NCBI RefSeq assembly: GCF_008757455.1
Contig: NZ_VCMV01000003.1
Span: 186,001 to 250,000, forward strand
Direction of reading: 5' to 3'
Length of the DNA: 64,000 bases
Origin: Microvirga brassicacearum
Lineage (GTDB): Bacteria > Pseudomonadota > Alphaproteobacteria > Rhizobiales > Beijerinckiaceae
Part shown: positions 44,011-51,904 of the stretch, in pieces
Numbering within the stretch: position 1 is the first letter of the stretch
Layout: each line of letters opens with the position of its first letter
Translations under genes and position numbers: made by a program
Notes under the pieces: generated by a model
Told to the model about the DNA's origin: nothing
Database searches by the model: none
The model's input: only the letters and a program-made list of their open reading frames with translations

Positions 44011-44322
44011 TCAACCCTCCACAACGGCGAGGCCGACCGAGCGGCACGCGTCCAGAGCGAACGCGAGGGCGATAGCGCGCGAGGCGAAATAGTGAGGCGA
44101 GACGCGGCGCGCGCGGATGCGGCCGCCTTGAACGATGGCCACGGATGGCTGATAGCCTCGCACGGTGAGAGACGCGGAAGGGCGCGCAACAAACACGGTC
44201 TGGACCGGTTCAGGCTTCACCTTCAGGGCGCGCGAGACGGACCAGCTAATATTGATCCGACCGAGCTTTAGGAAGGTGAGGCCTCCGACCTTGCGGAGCG
44301 AGATGTTGAAGAGCTTTGACAT
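44011..44322 (-). CDS. Unknown protein, first gene of the reverse operon
   Basis: The 103-residue protein starts MSKLFNISLRKVGGLTFLKL and is beta-rich then helical (ASRAIALAFALDACRSVGLA). It follows ACAGGAAACC, the leader element at 44341-44355 and a promoter, so it heads the reverse operon. Confidence 0.6.
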   Translation of the reverse strand: MSKLFNISLRKVGGLTFLKLGRINISWSVSRALKVKPEPVQTVFVARPSASLTVRGYQPSVAIVQGGRIRARRVSPHYFASRAIALAFALDACRSVGLAVVEG

Positions 44323-44340
44323 GGCCCGGTTTCCTGTAGT

Positions 44341-44355
44341 GCGCCACAATTGGCG
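44341..44355 (-). promoter_or_regulatory. Shared leader element, promoter-proximal copy
   Basis: Minus strand CGCCAATTGTGGCGC, identical in its 12-base core to the copy before dnaN, 20 bases before the ATG at 44322. Confidence 0.48.
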
Positions 44356-44371
44356 TCTGTTTCGTGAGTTC

Positions 44372-44399
44372 AGATTATCACCTCCCATTCGTTCGTCAA
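44372..44399 (-). promoter_or_regulatory. Probable promoter of the reverse operon
   Basis: On the minus strand TTGACG (44399-44394) is followed after 16 bases by TAATCT (44377-44372), within AT-rich DNA and about 50 bases before the first start codon. Confidence 0.5.
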
Positions 44400-44520
44400 T
44401 AGAAATATGCGTATAGGAATACAATTTATTCCAGAATATTCACCAGCTTGCCCGACCTGACTGGCTCTGTTCCCGACTGGCACCGCTCCGCCAGGGCGGA
44501 CGAAAAGAGCGTTCGTCTAT

Positions 44521-44765
44521 CTGCCTTGCATGTCGTGTTGCATGGCATGGGCTAGAGCATGGGCATGGGCTAGAGGCCTGCCTTGCATGGGCATGGTGAT
44601 AGGGCAGGGGATGGCGTGAGGGCATGGACCTGTCATGGCTCGGCATGGGCAGGAGGAAGGGCAGGCCTCGGCATGGGCGGACGCATCGGCATGGCTCGGC
44701 ATGGATCGAAGGTAGGGCAAGCCCCGCTCGGCATGGTCTATGGGTGAGGGCATGGCATGGGAATA
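44521..44765. repeat. CATGG-saturated low-complexity region
   Basis: CATGG occurs 15 times in about 240 bases, several times as CTCGGCATGG, with irregular spacing. Open frames across it (for example a histidine- and proline-rich one on the minus strand) are repeat artefacts. From 44400 to 45030 I see no gene. The role is unknown; origin, packaging or protein-binding functions are possible. Confidence 0.6.
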
Positions 44766-45030
44766 GATATCACTATGCACAATGGGCTCGATTAGAGAGG
44801 CAAGGACAGGGAGTGAGGGCCTGGGGACGGCCCAGGGGCGTGGGCAAGGGGAGATCGGGCTCAGTGAGCACGGCACGCGATCGGACGGGCTGGAAATCAA
44901 AGGGACCGTATGAGAAGGGCAGGCCGGCGAGGCGCCCCGTCGCCCGCCGATATTGCCGGATTTGTGCGCGCAAAGGGGGATCGTCGTCTTAAGGGTCTGA
45001 AAACGTTGTGAAAACGGGGTTGACCGCCCC

Positions 45031-45429
45031 TTGCGTTTGTGGGCGGGAATAGGCATATTGTTATTGCGATTCAAACACTTGCCGGGGGCGGCATTGCCAC
45101 AAATCACACGAGTTCGACGCGTCGGGCGGGCCCGACCGCTGTTCCACATCATCCAGACGAAGGGCCGGGTCGCTCGTTGCGACCTCCTGGCTTGGGCTCG
45201 AGAGAACTTGCTCGTCGAGGAATCCTGGTACGGAGGTCACCTCCTGCGGATTTCACTACGCAGAATGCGTGCTCAAGGGATCATCGGGTTTGACGAGCAA
45301 TTCGTCTGGGCAACCGGGATCCCGAAGCCACGCCGACCGCTCCGCGGATGCGTCGCAGAACAGGCCCGAAAGCACCGAGAGCGCCAAAACCTGTCAATCC
45401 CTGCAGGCCAAGAAAGCGCATTTAATTAG
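45031..45429 (+). CDS. Possible winged-helix DNA-binding protein
   Basis: The frame encodes up to 132 residues; the start is uncertain (TTG codons at 45031 and later). The segment LFHIIQTKGRVARCDLLAWA followed by RENLLVEESWYGGHLLRISL and RRMRAQGIIGFDEQFVWATG looks like a winged helix. It lies alone between the CATGG region and the 21-bp array, the place where a late-gene activator or antiterminator might be expected. Confidence 0.45.
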   Translation: MRLWAGIGILLLRFKHLPGAALPQITRVRRVGRARPLFHIIQTKGRVARCDLLAWARENLLVEESWYGGHLLRISLRRMRAQGIIGFDEQFVWATGIPKPRRPLRGCVAEQARKHRERQNLSIPAGQESAFN

Positions 45430-45703
45430 GACGAATCCGGCACGGGGGGATAAACCGCTGAGATCGCAAGCGGAATGCCCGAAAAAGCGTGCTCGCAGCT
45501 ACGGGTGGATAAAGTTCAGGCTATTGCGCTTTGAGGACTTTCTCGGCAATTCTCGCGTCCATCAGCCTGTAAGTGACTCTTAACAAAGATCGTCTGGGCC
45601 GGCGCCAAGCCGAGCCCACAGCACTCACTTACCGAGATCATTACGATCGTGCTTATTTAAGAGAGAGACCGGCATCTCTTTCATTCTGTTTTCGGCGCTT
45701 CGC

Positions 45704-45859
45704 GTCACGTTCCGTCCAGGCTTCGGCCTCGGGCGGATTTTTTATGTCCCGGTTCTGGCGGAGATCGTCACCAATTCGGTCGGTCTCGTCACGTTTCGCG
45801 CTTGTCGCGTCACGAGCCACGGCGCGATGTCACGTTTTGAGACGACGACGTCACTTTTT
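45704..45859. repeat. GTCAC direct-repeat array with 21-bp period
   Basis: GTCAC or GTCCC begins at 45704, 45746, 45767, 45788, 45809, 45829 and 45850, steps of 21 (or 42, 20) bases; the unit due at 45725 is degenerate and coincides with an AGGC-TTCG-GCCT hairpin followed by T6. The best units read GTCACGTTT. All copies thus face the same side of the helix. The rest of 45430-45703 shows no gene. Position between early blocks and the late operon suggests terminase (cosB-like) or activator binding. Confidence 0.65.
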
Positions 45860-45936
45860 CGCAGGGTAGAGCAGTCCGGAAGCTCGCGTGGCTCATAACC
45901 ATGAGGTCGGCGGTTCAAATCCGCCCCCTGCAACCA
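45860..45936 (+). tRNA. Initiator-type tRNA-fMet (anticodon CAU), phage-borne
   Basis: The 77-base cloverleaf has acceptor CGCAGGG with CCCTGCA, leaving the C1 x A72 mismatch that marks formylated initiators. The D-arm is GAGC...GCTC, anticodon loop CTCATAA, T-arm GGCGG TTCAAAT CCGCC, and CCA is encoded. The anticodon stem next to the loop is TGG/CCA, two G-C pairs plus T-A rather than three G-C pairs. It begins immediately after the last GTCAC repeat. Confidence 0.92.
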
Positions 45937-46266
45937 TTCTTCACTAGGGGCGAGGCCCGCAACTGCCGTGGCAACGGTGCGGATAACCGGACCCCGAACA
46001 TCAAGGCGCGCGACCCCTGGGCCACGAAGGGGCGAGCAGATGGCCGAATCTTGCCAGGATCGGCCGGAGCCATGACGGCAACTAGCCCGCTGTAAGTCGC
46101 TCGGGCGAAAGAGCGACGGGCGCCCTGCAAGGCGCCACAACCTATTCGCCCACTTGGGCACAACAAACGTCGCGGTGGCGCTCCGCGCCTGCCGAGCGAT
46201 CGCGATCAAGCCCGCCCCCGGCATTTTCGAGTCGCTCGACCGCGCCGGCCACATGAAAGACTCCGG
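45937..46266. other. Interval without a recognisable gene
   Basis: This 330-base stretch between the tRNA and the first late gene has a plus-strand frame without an ATG (open from about 46073 to 46300) and a minus-strand frame that runs antisense through the tRNA. Neither has a ribosome site or protein-like composition. A cos site or late promoter could be here, but no motif is clear. Confidence 0.4.
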
Positions 46267-46539
46267 ATGTCCGACCTCCAACCGACGCGTCGCCGGCTGA
46301 CCATCCTGTCGGCGCTCGCGACCGGTTGGTTGCCCTGGGGCGTGGAGTGGAAGCCGTATCTGTCGTTGTGCGGGAATGAGTACATCCTGTGTTGCGGTCA
46401 CGTCATGGGACGGAGCGAAGCGCAAGTGTTCGTTGATCAAGGCCTCTTGGAGGCCGGCGACCCGGACCGCTTCGGTCGGCCGACTCTTGTCATTACCGAG
46501 CGCGGCAAGGGCTGGCTTGGCTCCAACTGGGGCTCGTGA
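46267..46539 (+). CDS. Phage protein, unknown, first gene of the late operon
   Basis: The 90-residue protein contains RRLTILSALATGWLPWGVEW and ends LVITERGKGWLGSNWGS, a short winged-helix-like arrangement. It overlaps the gpZ-like gene by one base (TGATG). Function unknown. Confidence 0.6.
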   Translation: MSDLQPTRRRLTILSALATGWLPWGVEWKPYLSLCGNEYILCCGHVMGRSEAQVFVDQGLLEAGDPDRFGRPTLVITERGKGWLGSNWGS

Positions 46540-47102
46540 TGTCTGGAATTCGCGTCTCGGTCGACAAGAGCCGCGTTACCGACCTCAAAACACTGATCAA
46601 ACGCCTTGAGGGCCCAGAGATCCGCTCTGCCGCGGCTCGCGGCCTCAATGAGCACGTTCGACTGCAGGAACGGCAGGCCGTGCGCCTGCTCTCCGCACAA
46701 ACGAAGATCCCTGCCGGACGCGTCGCGGCGGTGACCAAATCCGTGAAGGCGTCCGCCTCCGGAGGATCTTCGATGGAAGCATCAGTCGACGTCCGCGACG
46801 CTTCAATTCCTCTCGGCCAATTCACCTATCGCTCATGGTCACGCGGCGATGCCGGCGCTTCGGCCGGGGATTGGAACGGGAAGACGTACAAGGGCTCGTT
46901 CACCATCGCGAAGTACGGCGGCGCCATCTTCGCGCGTCGCCCAGGAGCGAAGAAGTGGCCTGTCATCCGGCTCTGGGGCCCGTTGCTCCCGAGCGAACTC
47001 CGGCGCGCTGACATGCCGACATTGCCTGCCGCACAACGGCTGGCCGACACCGACCTGGAAAGGCGGGTGCTCCGGCACCTTGTGAACGTTCTGGGCGCAT
47101 AA
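46539..47102 (+). CDS. Minor tail protein Z-like
   Basis: The 187-residue protein has a helical start (RGLNEHVRLQERQAVRLLSA), then IPAGRVAAVTKSVKASASGG and a beta-rich part with the VDVRDASIPLGQFTYR motif and GAKKWPVIRLWGPLLPSEL. This matches the order of segments in lambda gpZ, which completes the tail terminus. Its position before the terminase genes is unusual; in lambda Z follows the head genes. Confidence 0.68.
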   Translation: MSGIRVSVDKSRVTDLKTLIKRLEGPEIRSAAARGLNEHVRLQERQAVRLLSAQTKIPAGRVAAVTKSVKASASGGSSMEASVDVRDASIPLGQFTYRSWSRGDAGASAGDWNGKTYKGSFTIAKYGGAIFARRPGAKKWPVIRLWGPLLPSELRRADMPTLPAAQRLADTDLERRVLRHLVNVLGA

Positions 47103-47120
47103 AAAACCCAGGAAGTTCAT

Positions 47121-47714
47121 ATGCCGCGGCGAGCCGCAAAGAAGTCCGCGAATCCGACGAAGGACGCAAAAAGGAAGCGTTTGGACGGCATCATGGCGGA
47201 TTTTCCGCGTGATGTGAGCGCCAACGAACTCGCTGTTTTGTGGGGAATTGCCTCGCGAAATGTCCAAAGGCTCGCGACGGACGGGATCATCCCGCGATCG
47301 AGCGTTCGTGGCCGGTTTCCCCTGAAGGAATCGACTGTCGCTTACCTCCACGACCTCCGCGAGAAGGCGGCCGGTCGTGCAGCGGGCGAAGGCGGCATGA
47401 CTTTGGCTGCACAACGGTCGCGATTGACCGATCTGCAGGCCCAAGAACAGGAATTGAAGGTCCAAAAGCTCCGCGGCGACGTGATCTCACGCGACGAAGC
47501 GACAGAGGGTTGGACGAAAATCGCACGAGCAGCCAAGGCAGCGTTTCTTGCGCTACCGAGCAAGATCCGGTTCGCGATTCCGCATCTCACCGCGCATGAC
47601 GCGGTCGTTCTCGGCCGGCTCTGCCGTGAATCTCTCGAGGACGTCGCAAACGAACTTGAGGGCGATGATATCCCAGGCGTCGGCTCCGAAAACGGGCTGA
47701 CCGATGAGCCGTAA
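47121..47714 (+). CDS. Terminase small subunit (Nu1-like)
   Basis: The 197-residue protein has an N-terminal winged HTH (SANELAVLWGIASRNVQRLA, TDGIIPRSSVRGRFPL) for cos binding and a coiled-coil middle (SRLTDLQAQEQELKVQKLRG). A C-terminal part for the large subunit follows (LSKIRFAIPHL-like). This is the layout of lambda Nu1. AGGAAG precedes the ATG. It overlaps the large subunit gene by 11 bases. Confidence 0.85.
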   Translation: MPRRAAKKSANPTKDAKRKRLDGIMADFPRDVSANELAVLWGIASRNVQRLATDGIIPRSSVRGRFPLKESTVAYLHDLREKAAGRAAGEGGMTLAAQRSRLTDLQAQEQELKVQKLRGDVISRDEATEGWTKIARAAKAAFLALPSKIRFAIPHLTAHDAVVLGRLCRESLEDVANELEGDDIPGVGSENGLTDEP

Positions 47715-49542
47715 TGCTCTGGGCCAGGCTCTCAGGGATGTCGGAAGGGCTTTTCGGCCACCGCCGGTGCTCTCCTATTCGGATTGGTCCGAAAAATATA
47801 TTCGACTGCCGTCGAGTTCGGCGATCTCGGGCCGTTACAAGCTCTGGAAGTATCAACGGCGGATCCTCGAGGCGATCGGCGATCCATTAATCGAACGGGT
47901 GACCGTCCGAAAGCCGACGCGTATCGGCTATACGCGCCTCCTTTGCGCGGCGCTCGGCGCGGACATGGCGAATGACCCTTGTTCGGTCATTTTGCTTCTG
48001 CCGACCGATGACGACGCGCGCGGCATTATGGTCGACGAGGTGGATCCGACGTTTCAGGAATCGCCGGCGATCTCGACGCTCATGCGGACCGGCCGTTACG
48101 ACGGCAAGAATACGTTGACGACCAGGTCGCTTCTCGGTGGCGGGTCGCTAAAGGCTCTCTCGGCTCGTGCGCCCCGCAACCTTCGCCGCCACACCGCTCG
48201 CAAGCTGTATTGCGACGAGGTCGACGGCATGGAGGTCACCAAGGAAGGTGACCCGATTGCACTCGCCGAGAAGCGGACTGAATCGTTCGCCGACCGCAAG
48301 ATCGTAAAGGGCTCGACGCCGACTGATGTCACGACGTCGATCATCTCTCGTGATTATGACGAGAGTGACAGGCAGATCTTCAAGGTGCCCTGTCCGCACT
48401 GTAACGAGACATTCGAACTGCTCTGGGAGCACATCAGCTTCCCGCATGACAGTCCTGCCGAGGCAGTGGCTATCTGTCCGTTGTGCGGTTGCGTGATTGA
48501 GGAACGCTTCAAGCCAGCGATGGTCGAGGCAGGCGACTTCGAGGCCCAGGCGCCCGACGTTAAGGGGCACGCCGGGTTCCAGTTGAACGCGCTCGTCTCT
48601 CTGCAGCCGAACGCGTCTTGGGGGCAGCTTGCCGCCGAATACCTGAAGGCGAAGCGCGGTGGTCCGTCCCTGATGCAGGGGTTTTGGAACACCGTTCTCG
48701 GCCTGCCGTGGAACACGACCGTCGACAACACCGACGAGCACGAACTGCTCGGCCGTGTCGAGAGCTTCGGTCTCTCTTGGGACCAGGTCTCGGCGGAGTG
48801 GCGCCAGGACATCCCGAGGGACGTCCTGTTCATCACTTGCGGCGTCGACGTGCAGCCGGACCGTCTTGAAATGGTCTTCATCGGGTGGTCGCGCCAGCAG
48901 CGGTTTATCCTCGGTCATCACGTCATCGTCGGCGCAACGAATGTCTCGACGACCTGGGACGAGTTGGACTCGGTCCTGCTTACGAGGTGGGATCATCCGC
49001 TCGGCAACAAAATCGGAATTGAGGCCGCCGCCATCGACTCCGGCGACGGCAACCGAACTTCCTACGTCTATGATTTTGCCGGTCCGCGATCGCATCGCCG
49101 GATCTACGCGATCAAAGGCAAGGAAGGACCGCTCCCCGCATTCAAATTCACCACTTCCCGTCGCGTTCGTCGCGCCGGCGCCCGTCTCGCCATAGTCGGT
49201 GTTGAGGGCATTAAGACCGACATCATGACCTCGCTTTCAATCCCGCAAGACGGGCTGCAGGCGATCCGGTTCTCGGATGATCTGGACGAGGAATGGTTCG
49301 TCCAGTTCACGTCCGAGCGTCGCAAGGTCGAGTACCGCAAAGGCCGCAAGGTCGAGACCTTCGTTCGCATCGGATATCGGGCTGCGGAGGCCCTGGACGC
49401 CACCGTTTACGGGCTGGCGGTTCGGGCGACTTGCGTTTTTCACTTCGATCAACGTGAGGCGGACTTGACCAAGACCGAAGAAGCCAAACCGCCTCGGATG
49501 CAGGCTTTCCGCGACAAAGTGAAAAGGTTGCATAGCCGATGA
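47704..49542 (+). CDS. Terminase large subunit (lambda gpA type)
   Basis: The 612-residue packaging motor has the gpA-type Walker A VRKPTRIGYTRLL near residue 70, Walker B ARKLYCDEVDGME, and a zinc-ribbon-like insert (CPHCNETFELLW ... ICPLCGCVIEE). The C-terminal nuclease domain has acidic residues in CGVDVQPDRLE and AAIDSGDGNRTS. It cuts concatemers at cos and pumps DNA. It overlaps the portal gene by four bases. Confidence 0.93.
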   Translation: MSRNALGQALRDVGRAFRPPPVLSYSDWSEKYIRLPSSSAISGRYKLWKYQRRILEAIGDPLIERVTVRKPTRIGYTRLLCAALGADMANDPCSVILLLPTDDDARGIMVDEVDPTFQESPAISTLMRTGRYDGKNTLTTRSLLGGGSLKALSARAPRNLRRHTARKLYCDEVDGMEVTKEGDPIALAEKRTESFADRKIVKGSTPTDVTTSIISRDYDESDRQIFKVPCPHCNETFELLWEHISFPHDSPAEAVAICPLCGCVIEERFKPAMVEAGDFEAQAPDVKGHAGFQLNALVSLQPNASWGQLAAEYLKAKRGGPSLMQGFWNTVLGLPWNTTVDNTDEHELLGRVESFGLSWDQVSAEWRQDIPRDVLFITCGVDVQPDRLEMVFIGWSRQQRFILGHHVIVGATNVSTTWDELDSVLLTRWDHPLGNKIGIEAAAIDSGDGNRTSYVYDFAGPRSHRRIYAIKGKEGPLPAFKFTTSRRVRRAGARLAIVGVEGIKTDIMTSLSIPQDGLQAIRFSDDLDEEWFVQFTSERRKVEYRKGRKVETFVRIGYRAAEALDATVYGLAVRATCVFHFDQREADLTKTEEAKPPRMQAFRDKVKRLHSR

Positions 49543-51248
49543 AAGCTCCGATGCTCATTGACACGAGCGGCCGCCCGCTCATCAATCAGAGCAAGCCGCA
49601 GTCGGCGTACTTCCGGCAGAACAAGTCGCCGTTCCTGTCGACCTGGAAACCGGTCCTACGCGAGGGATCGGACGACGTTCGCGCAGGGTGGCAACTGGCG
49701 GCCGCGCGTGCGATCGACGCCATTCAGAACAACGGCTTCATGTCGGGCATCGTCGACGCTTCGGCGGCCTCAGTCGTCGGGCAAGGTCTGCAACTCGCGT
49801 CACGTCCGGATGGCGAGGCTCTCGGTTGGAGCGAGACTTACAAGGAAGAGTGGGCCGCGAAGGTCGAACGCGAGTTCCGCGCTTGGGCGAACGTGCCGAT
49901 GGAAGTCGACGGCGGCGCCCGCATGACGTTCTATCAGATGCAAATTGCGGCCTACAAGTGCTGGATGTTCTATGGCGAGATCCTCGCCATGCTCCCCATG
50001 CGCCGGCGCCAGGCTGGGGGTTCGCTTACCAAGATTCTGCTTCTGCCACCGAGCCGCATCGCCGACGAGACGGAAGAGTACAACCGGCTCGTGCATGGCG
50101 TCCGGATGGACGATCTCGGCGCTCCCATCGCTTATCGGATTCGGCAAAAGAGCCAGTTCGGATACGAGGTGAGCAAGGAATTTCGCGCCCGCGATCGCGA
50201 CGGCCGCCCTAATGTGCTTCACATCTTCGACCCATCGATCGCTTCGCCGCGCGGGATCTCGCCGCTCGCGCCGGTCCTGAAGGTCTGCCAACAAGTCGAT
50301 CAACTTGCCGACGCCACGATCGCTGCGGCGCTCCTGCAGACGATGTTTGCGGCGACCATCCAAAACCAGACTTCGGGCTTGGCTGGGTTCTCCGGCCTGC
50401 TCACTGAAGAGGAACAAGCCGGCGGCAAGACGCTCGACATGGACGTGTTCATGGACGCGCAAAACGCATGGTACGACTCGAACGGCCTCAACCTCAACAC
50501 GCACGGCCGCATCGCGCACCTCTTCCCCAACGACAAGTTGGAGTTTCACGAGGCGAAGCACCCGTCCGAGAATTACGACAACTTCGCCGGCTGGCTGATG
50601 AGAGAAATCGCCCGCTGCGCTGGTCTCACCTACGAAGAAGCGACTATGGACTTCCGGAGCGCGACGTACTCGTCGGTCCGAATGGGCACAGCGCAGATCT
50701 GGCCCATCGTGCTCAATCGGCGAACGAACATCGTAAACCCATTTTCGCAAGCTGGTTTCGAGGCTTGGCTCGAGGAAAAGATCGGTGAAGGAAGGATCCC
50801 GTTCCCTGGAGGTCTCGAAGCCTTCTTCCGGAATAAAGCCGCCGCTTGCGGCGCCTGGTGGAACGGCCCCGCCGCGCCCCAAGCCGACGATTTAAAGACG
50901 GCGCGCGCGCACCAGACCCTCAAAGACATGGGCGCCACGACCCTCGAAGCGGTCTCGGCGAGCTACGGCCGGGATTGGCGCGATGACATGAAGCAACGCG
51001 CCCGCGAGCGCGATTTTGCTCTGAAACTCGGGCTCCCCGACCCCCACGCTGATCCGCTCGAGAAGAAAGCGGAGTTTTCCCGCGCGGAACAAGGTGACGA
51101 CGCGGACAAATCCGACGACCCGTCCTTCGCGCCTGACAATCCCGGCTCGAAGCGGTCCCGCTCGGCGCTCAACCTCATGGGGTATGGGCGCCGGAAACCA
51201 GATGCAGCCGACCTCGAATTTGAGGCGGAATGGGCAAAGGAAGATTGA
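49539..51248 (+). CDS. Portal protein (lambda gpB type)
   Basis: The 569-residue protein forms the dodecameric head vertex for DNA entry. VRAGWQLAAARAIDAIQNNG and the WLMREIARCAGLTYEEATMD motif with SSVRMGTAQIWPIV are typical of lambda-type portals. The C-terminal about 60 residues are charged and probably disordered. Directly downstream of the terminase. Confidence 0.92.
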   Translation: MKAPMLIDTSGRPLINQSKPQSAYFRQNKSPFLSTWKPVLREGSDDVRAGWQLAAARAIDAIQNNGFMSGIVDASAASVVGQGLQLASRPDGEALGWSETYKEEWAAKVEREFRAWANVPMEVDGGARMTFYQMQIAAYKCWMFYGEILAMLPMRRRQAGGSLTKILLLPPSRIADETEEYNRLVHGVRMDDLGAPIAYRIRQKSQFGYEVSKEFRARDRDGRPNVLHIFDPSIASPRGISPLAPVLKVCQQVDQLADATIAAALLQTMFAATIQNQTSGLAGFSGLLTEEEQAGGKTLDMDVFMDAQNAWYDSNGLNLNTHGRIAHLFPNDKLEFHEAKHPSENYDNFAGWLMREIARCAGLTYEEATMDFRSATYSSVRMGTAQIWPIVLNRRTNIVNPFSQAGFEAWLEEKIGEGRIPFPGGLEAFFRNKAAACGAWWNGPAAPQADDLKTARAHQTLKDMGATTLEAVSASYGRDWRDDMKQRARERDFALKLGLPDPHADPLEKKAEFSRAEQGDDADKSDDPSFAPDNPGSKRSRSALNLMGYGRRKPDAADLEFEAEWAKED

Positions 51249-51250
51249 AA

Positions 51251-51619
51251 ATGGCTACCGCGAAAACGACTGCTGAGGCCGCCCCCGCTGGCAACGGTCC
51301 GCCCACCACCGAAGTCGAGAAGAACGCTGCGGCCGAGGCCCTGAAAGTCTCGGACACGGCCGTCGCGAAGACGAAGGACGATGAGCCCGCCGCCAACGCC
51401 GCTCCTTCCCGAGACCTAGACGAGGGCTTCGTTCTCGCCCGTCCGGCGAGGTTCGAGGGAGATCTCCCGTCCTATTGGACCGATGGCGACTACGCCGTCG
51501 CGGGTTGGACTTGGGAGATTCAGAAGGCTCTCGTCTACCCGACGAAGGCCTCCGCGAAAGAGGCTCTTAATGGCCCTGCAGCCGGAGAGAATGCCAAAGC
51601 CGTCGCGCACCGTCCGTAA
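51251..51619 (+). CDS. Small head-region protein, unknown
   Basis: The 122-residue protein starts MATAKTTAEAAPAGNGPPTT, an alanine-rich disordered region, and ends with a small folded part (DYAVAGWTWEIQKALVYPTK). ATG 51251 is three bases after the portal stop and is preferred to a start inside the portal gene. Unknown. Confidence 0.58.
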   Translation: MATAKTTAEAAPAGNGPPTTEVEKNAAAEALKVSDTAVAKTKDDEPAANAAPSRDLDEGFVLARPARFEGDLPSYWTDGDYAVAGWTWEIQKALVYPTKASAKEALNGPAAGENAKAVAHRP

Positions 51620-51631
51620 GGGATCAGCAAA

Positions 51632-51904
51632 ATGGCGATCGATTGGGGAGTGATCCTGGACCTCAAGGAAACGGATCCCTGTGCCGGACTCCGGCAACTC
51701 CGCATTGTTCGCTTGGAAATGGCGTCTACTGGTACGGTGCAGAAAATCTCGTTTCGCGACCGCGAGACTTGGTTTTCGCCCGGTGACGGCAAGATCCTCG
51801 ACAATATTGAGCGGGAGTTCGAGGCGGCCTGCGCTGCGAAAGAGGGCAGGGCGCTTCACTTCGCGATCACATTGGGCCCGGGCCCGCGCTGTGGGTGCCG
51901 ATAA
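51632..51904 (+). CDS. gpW-like head-tail joining protein
   Basis: The 90-residue protein pattern LRQLRIVRLEMASTGTVQKI then FRDRETWFSPGDGKILDNIE and FEAACAAKEG resembles lambda gpW (helix, hairpin with GK-R, second helix), which closes the portal for tail attachment. In lambda, W lies between A and B; here it is after B. A cysteine-containing tail (GPRCGCR) is extra. Confidence 0.6.
   Translation: MAIDWGVILDLKETDPCAGLRQLRIVRLEMASTGTVQKISFRDRETWFSPGDGKILDNIEREFEAACAAKEGRALHFAITLGPGPRCGCR

Noticed and set aside
36641-44322. Separate integrated plasmid or satellite inside the prophage
   Set aside because: The opposite strand and clamp gene suggested it, but no integrase, transposase, replication initiator or flanking repeat was found at its ends.
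44517-45152. 211-codon minus-strand frame rich in His, Pro and Ala
   Set aside because: It is produced by the CATGG repeats; low complexity, no credible start signal.
46154-46300. Short plus-strand frame from TTG before the first late gene
   Set aside because: No ribosome site, no ATG, overlaps the start of the next gene.
45742-46440. 232-codon minus-strand frame covering the tRNA-fMet
   Set aside because: It contains the antisense translation of the tRNA (LNRRPHGYEPRELPDC type), a known artefact, and has no ribosome site or domain.
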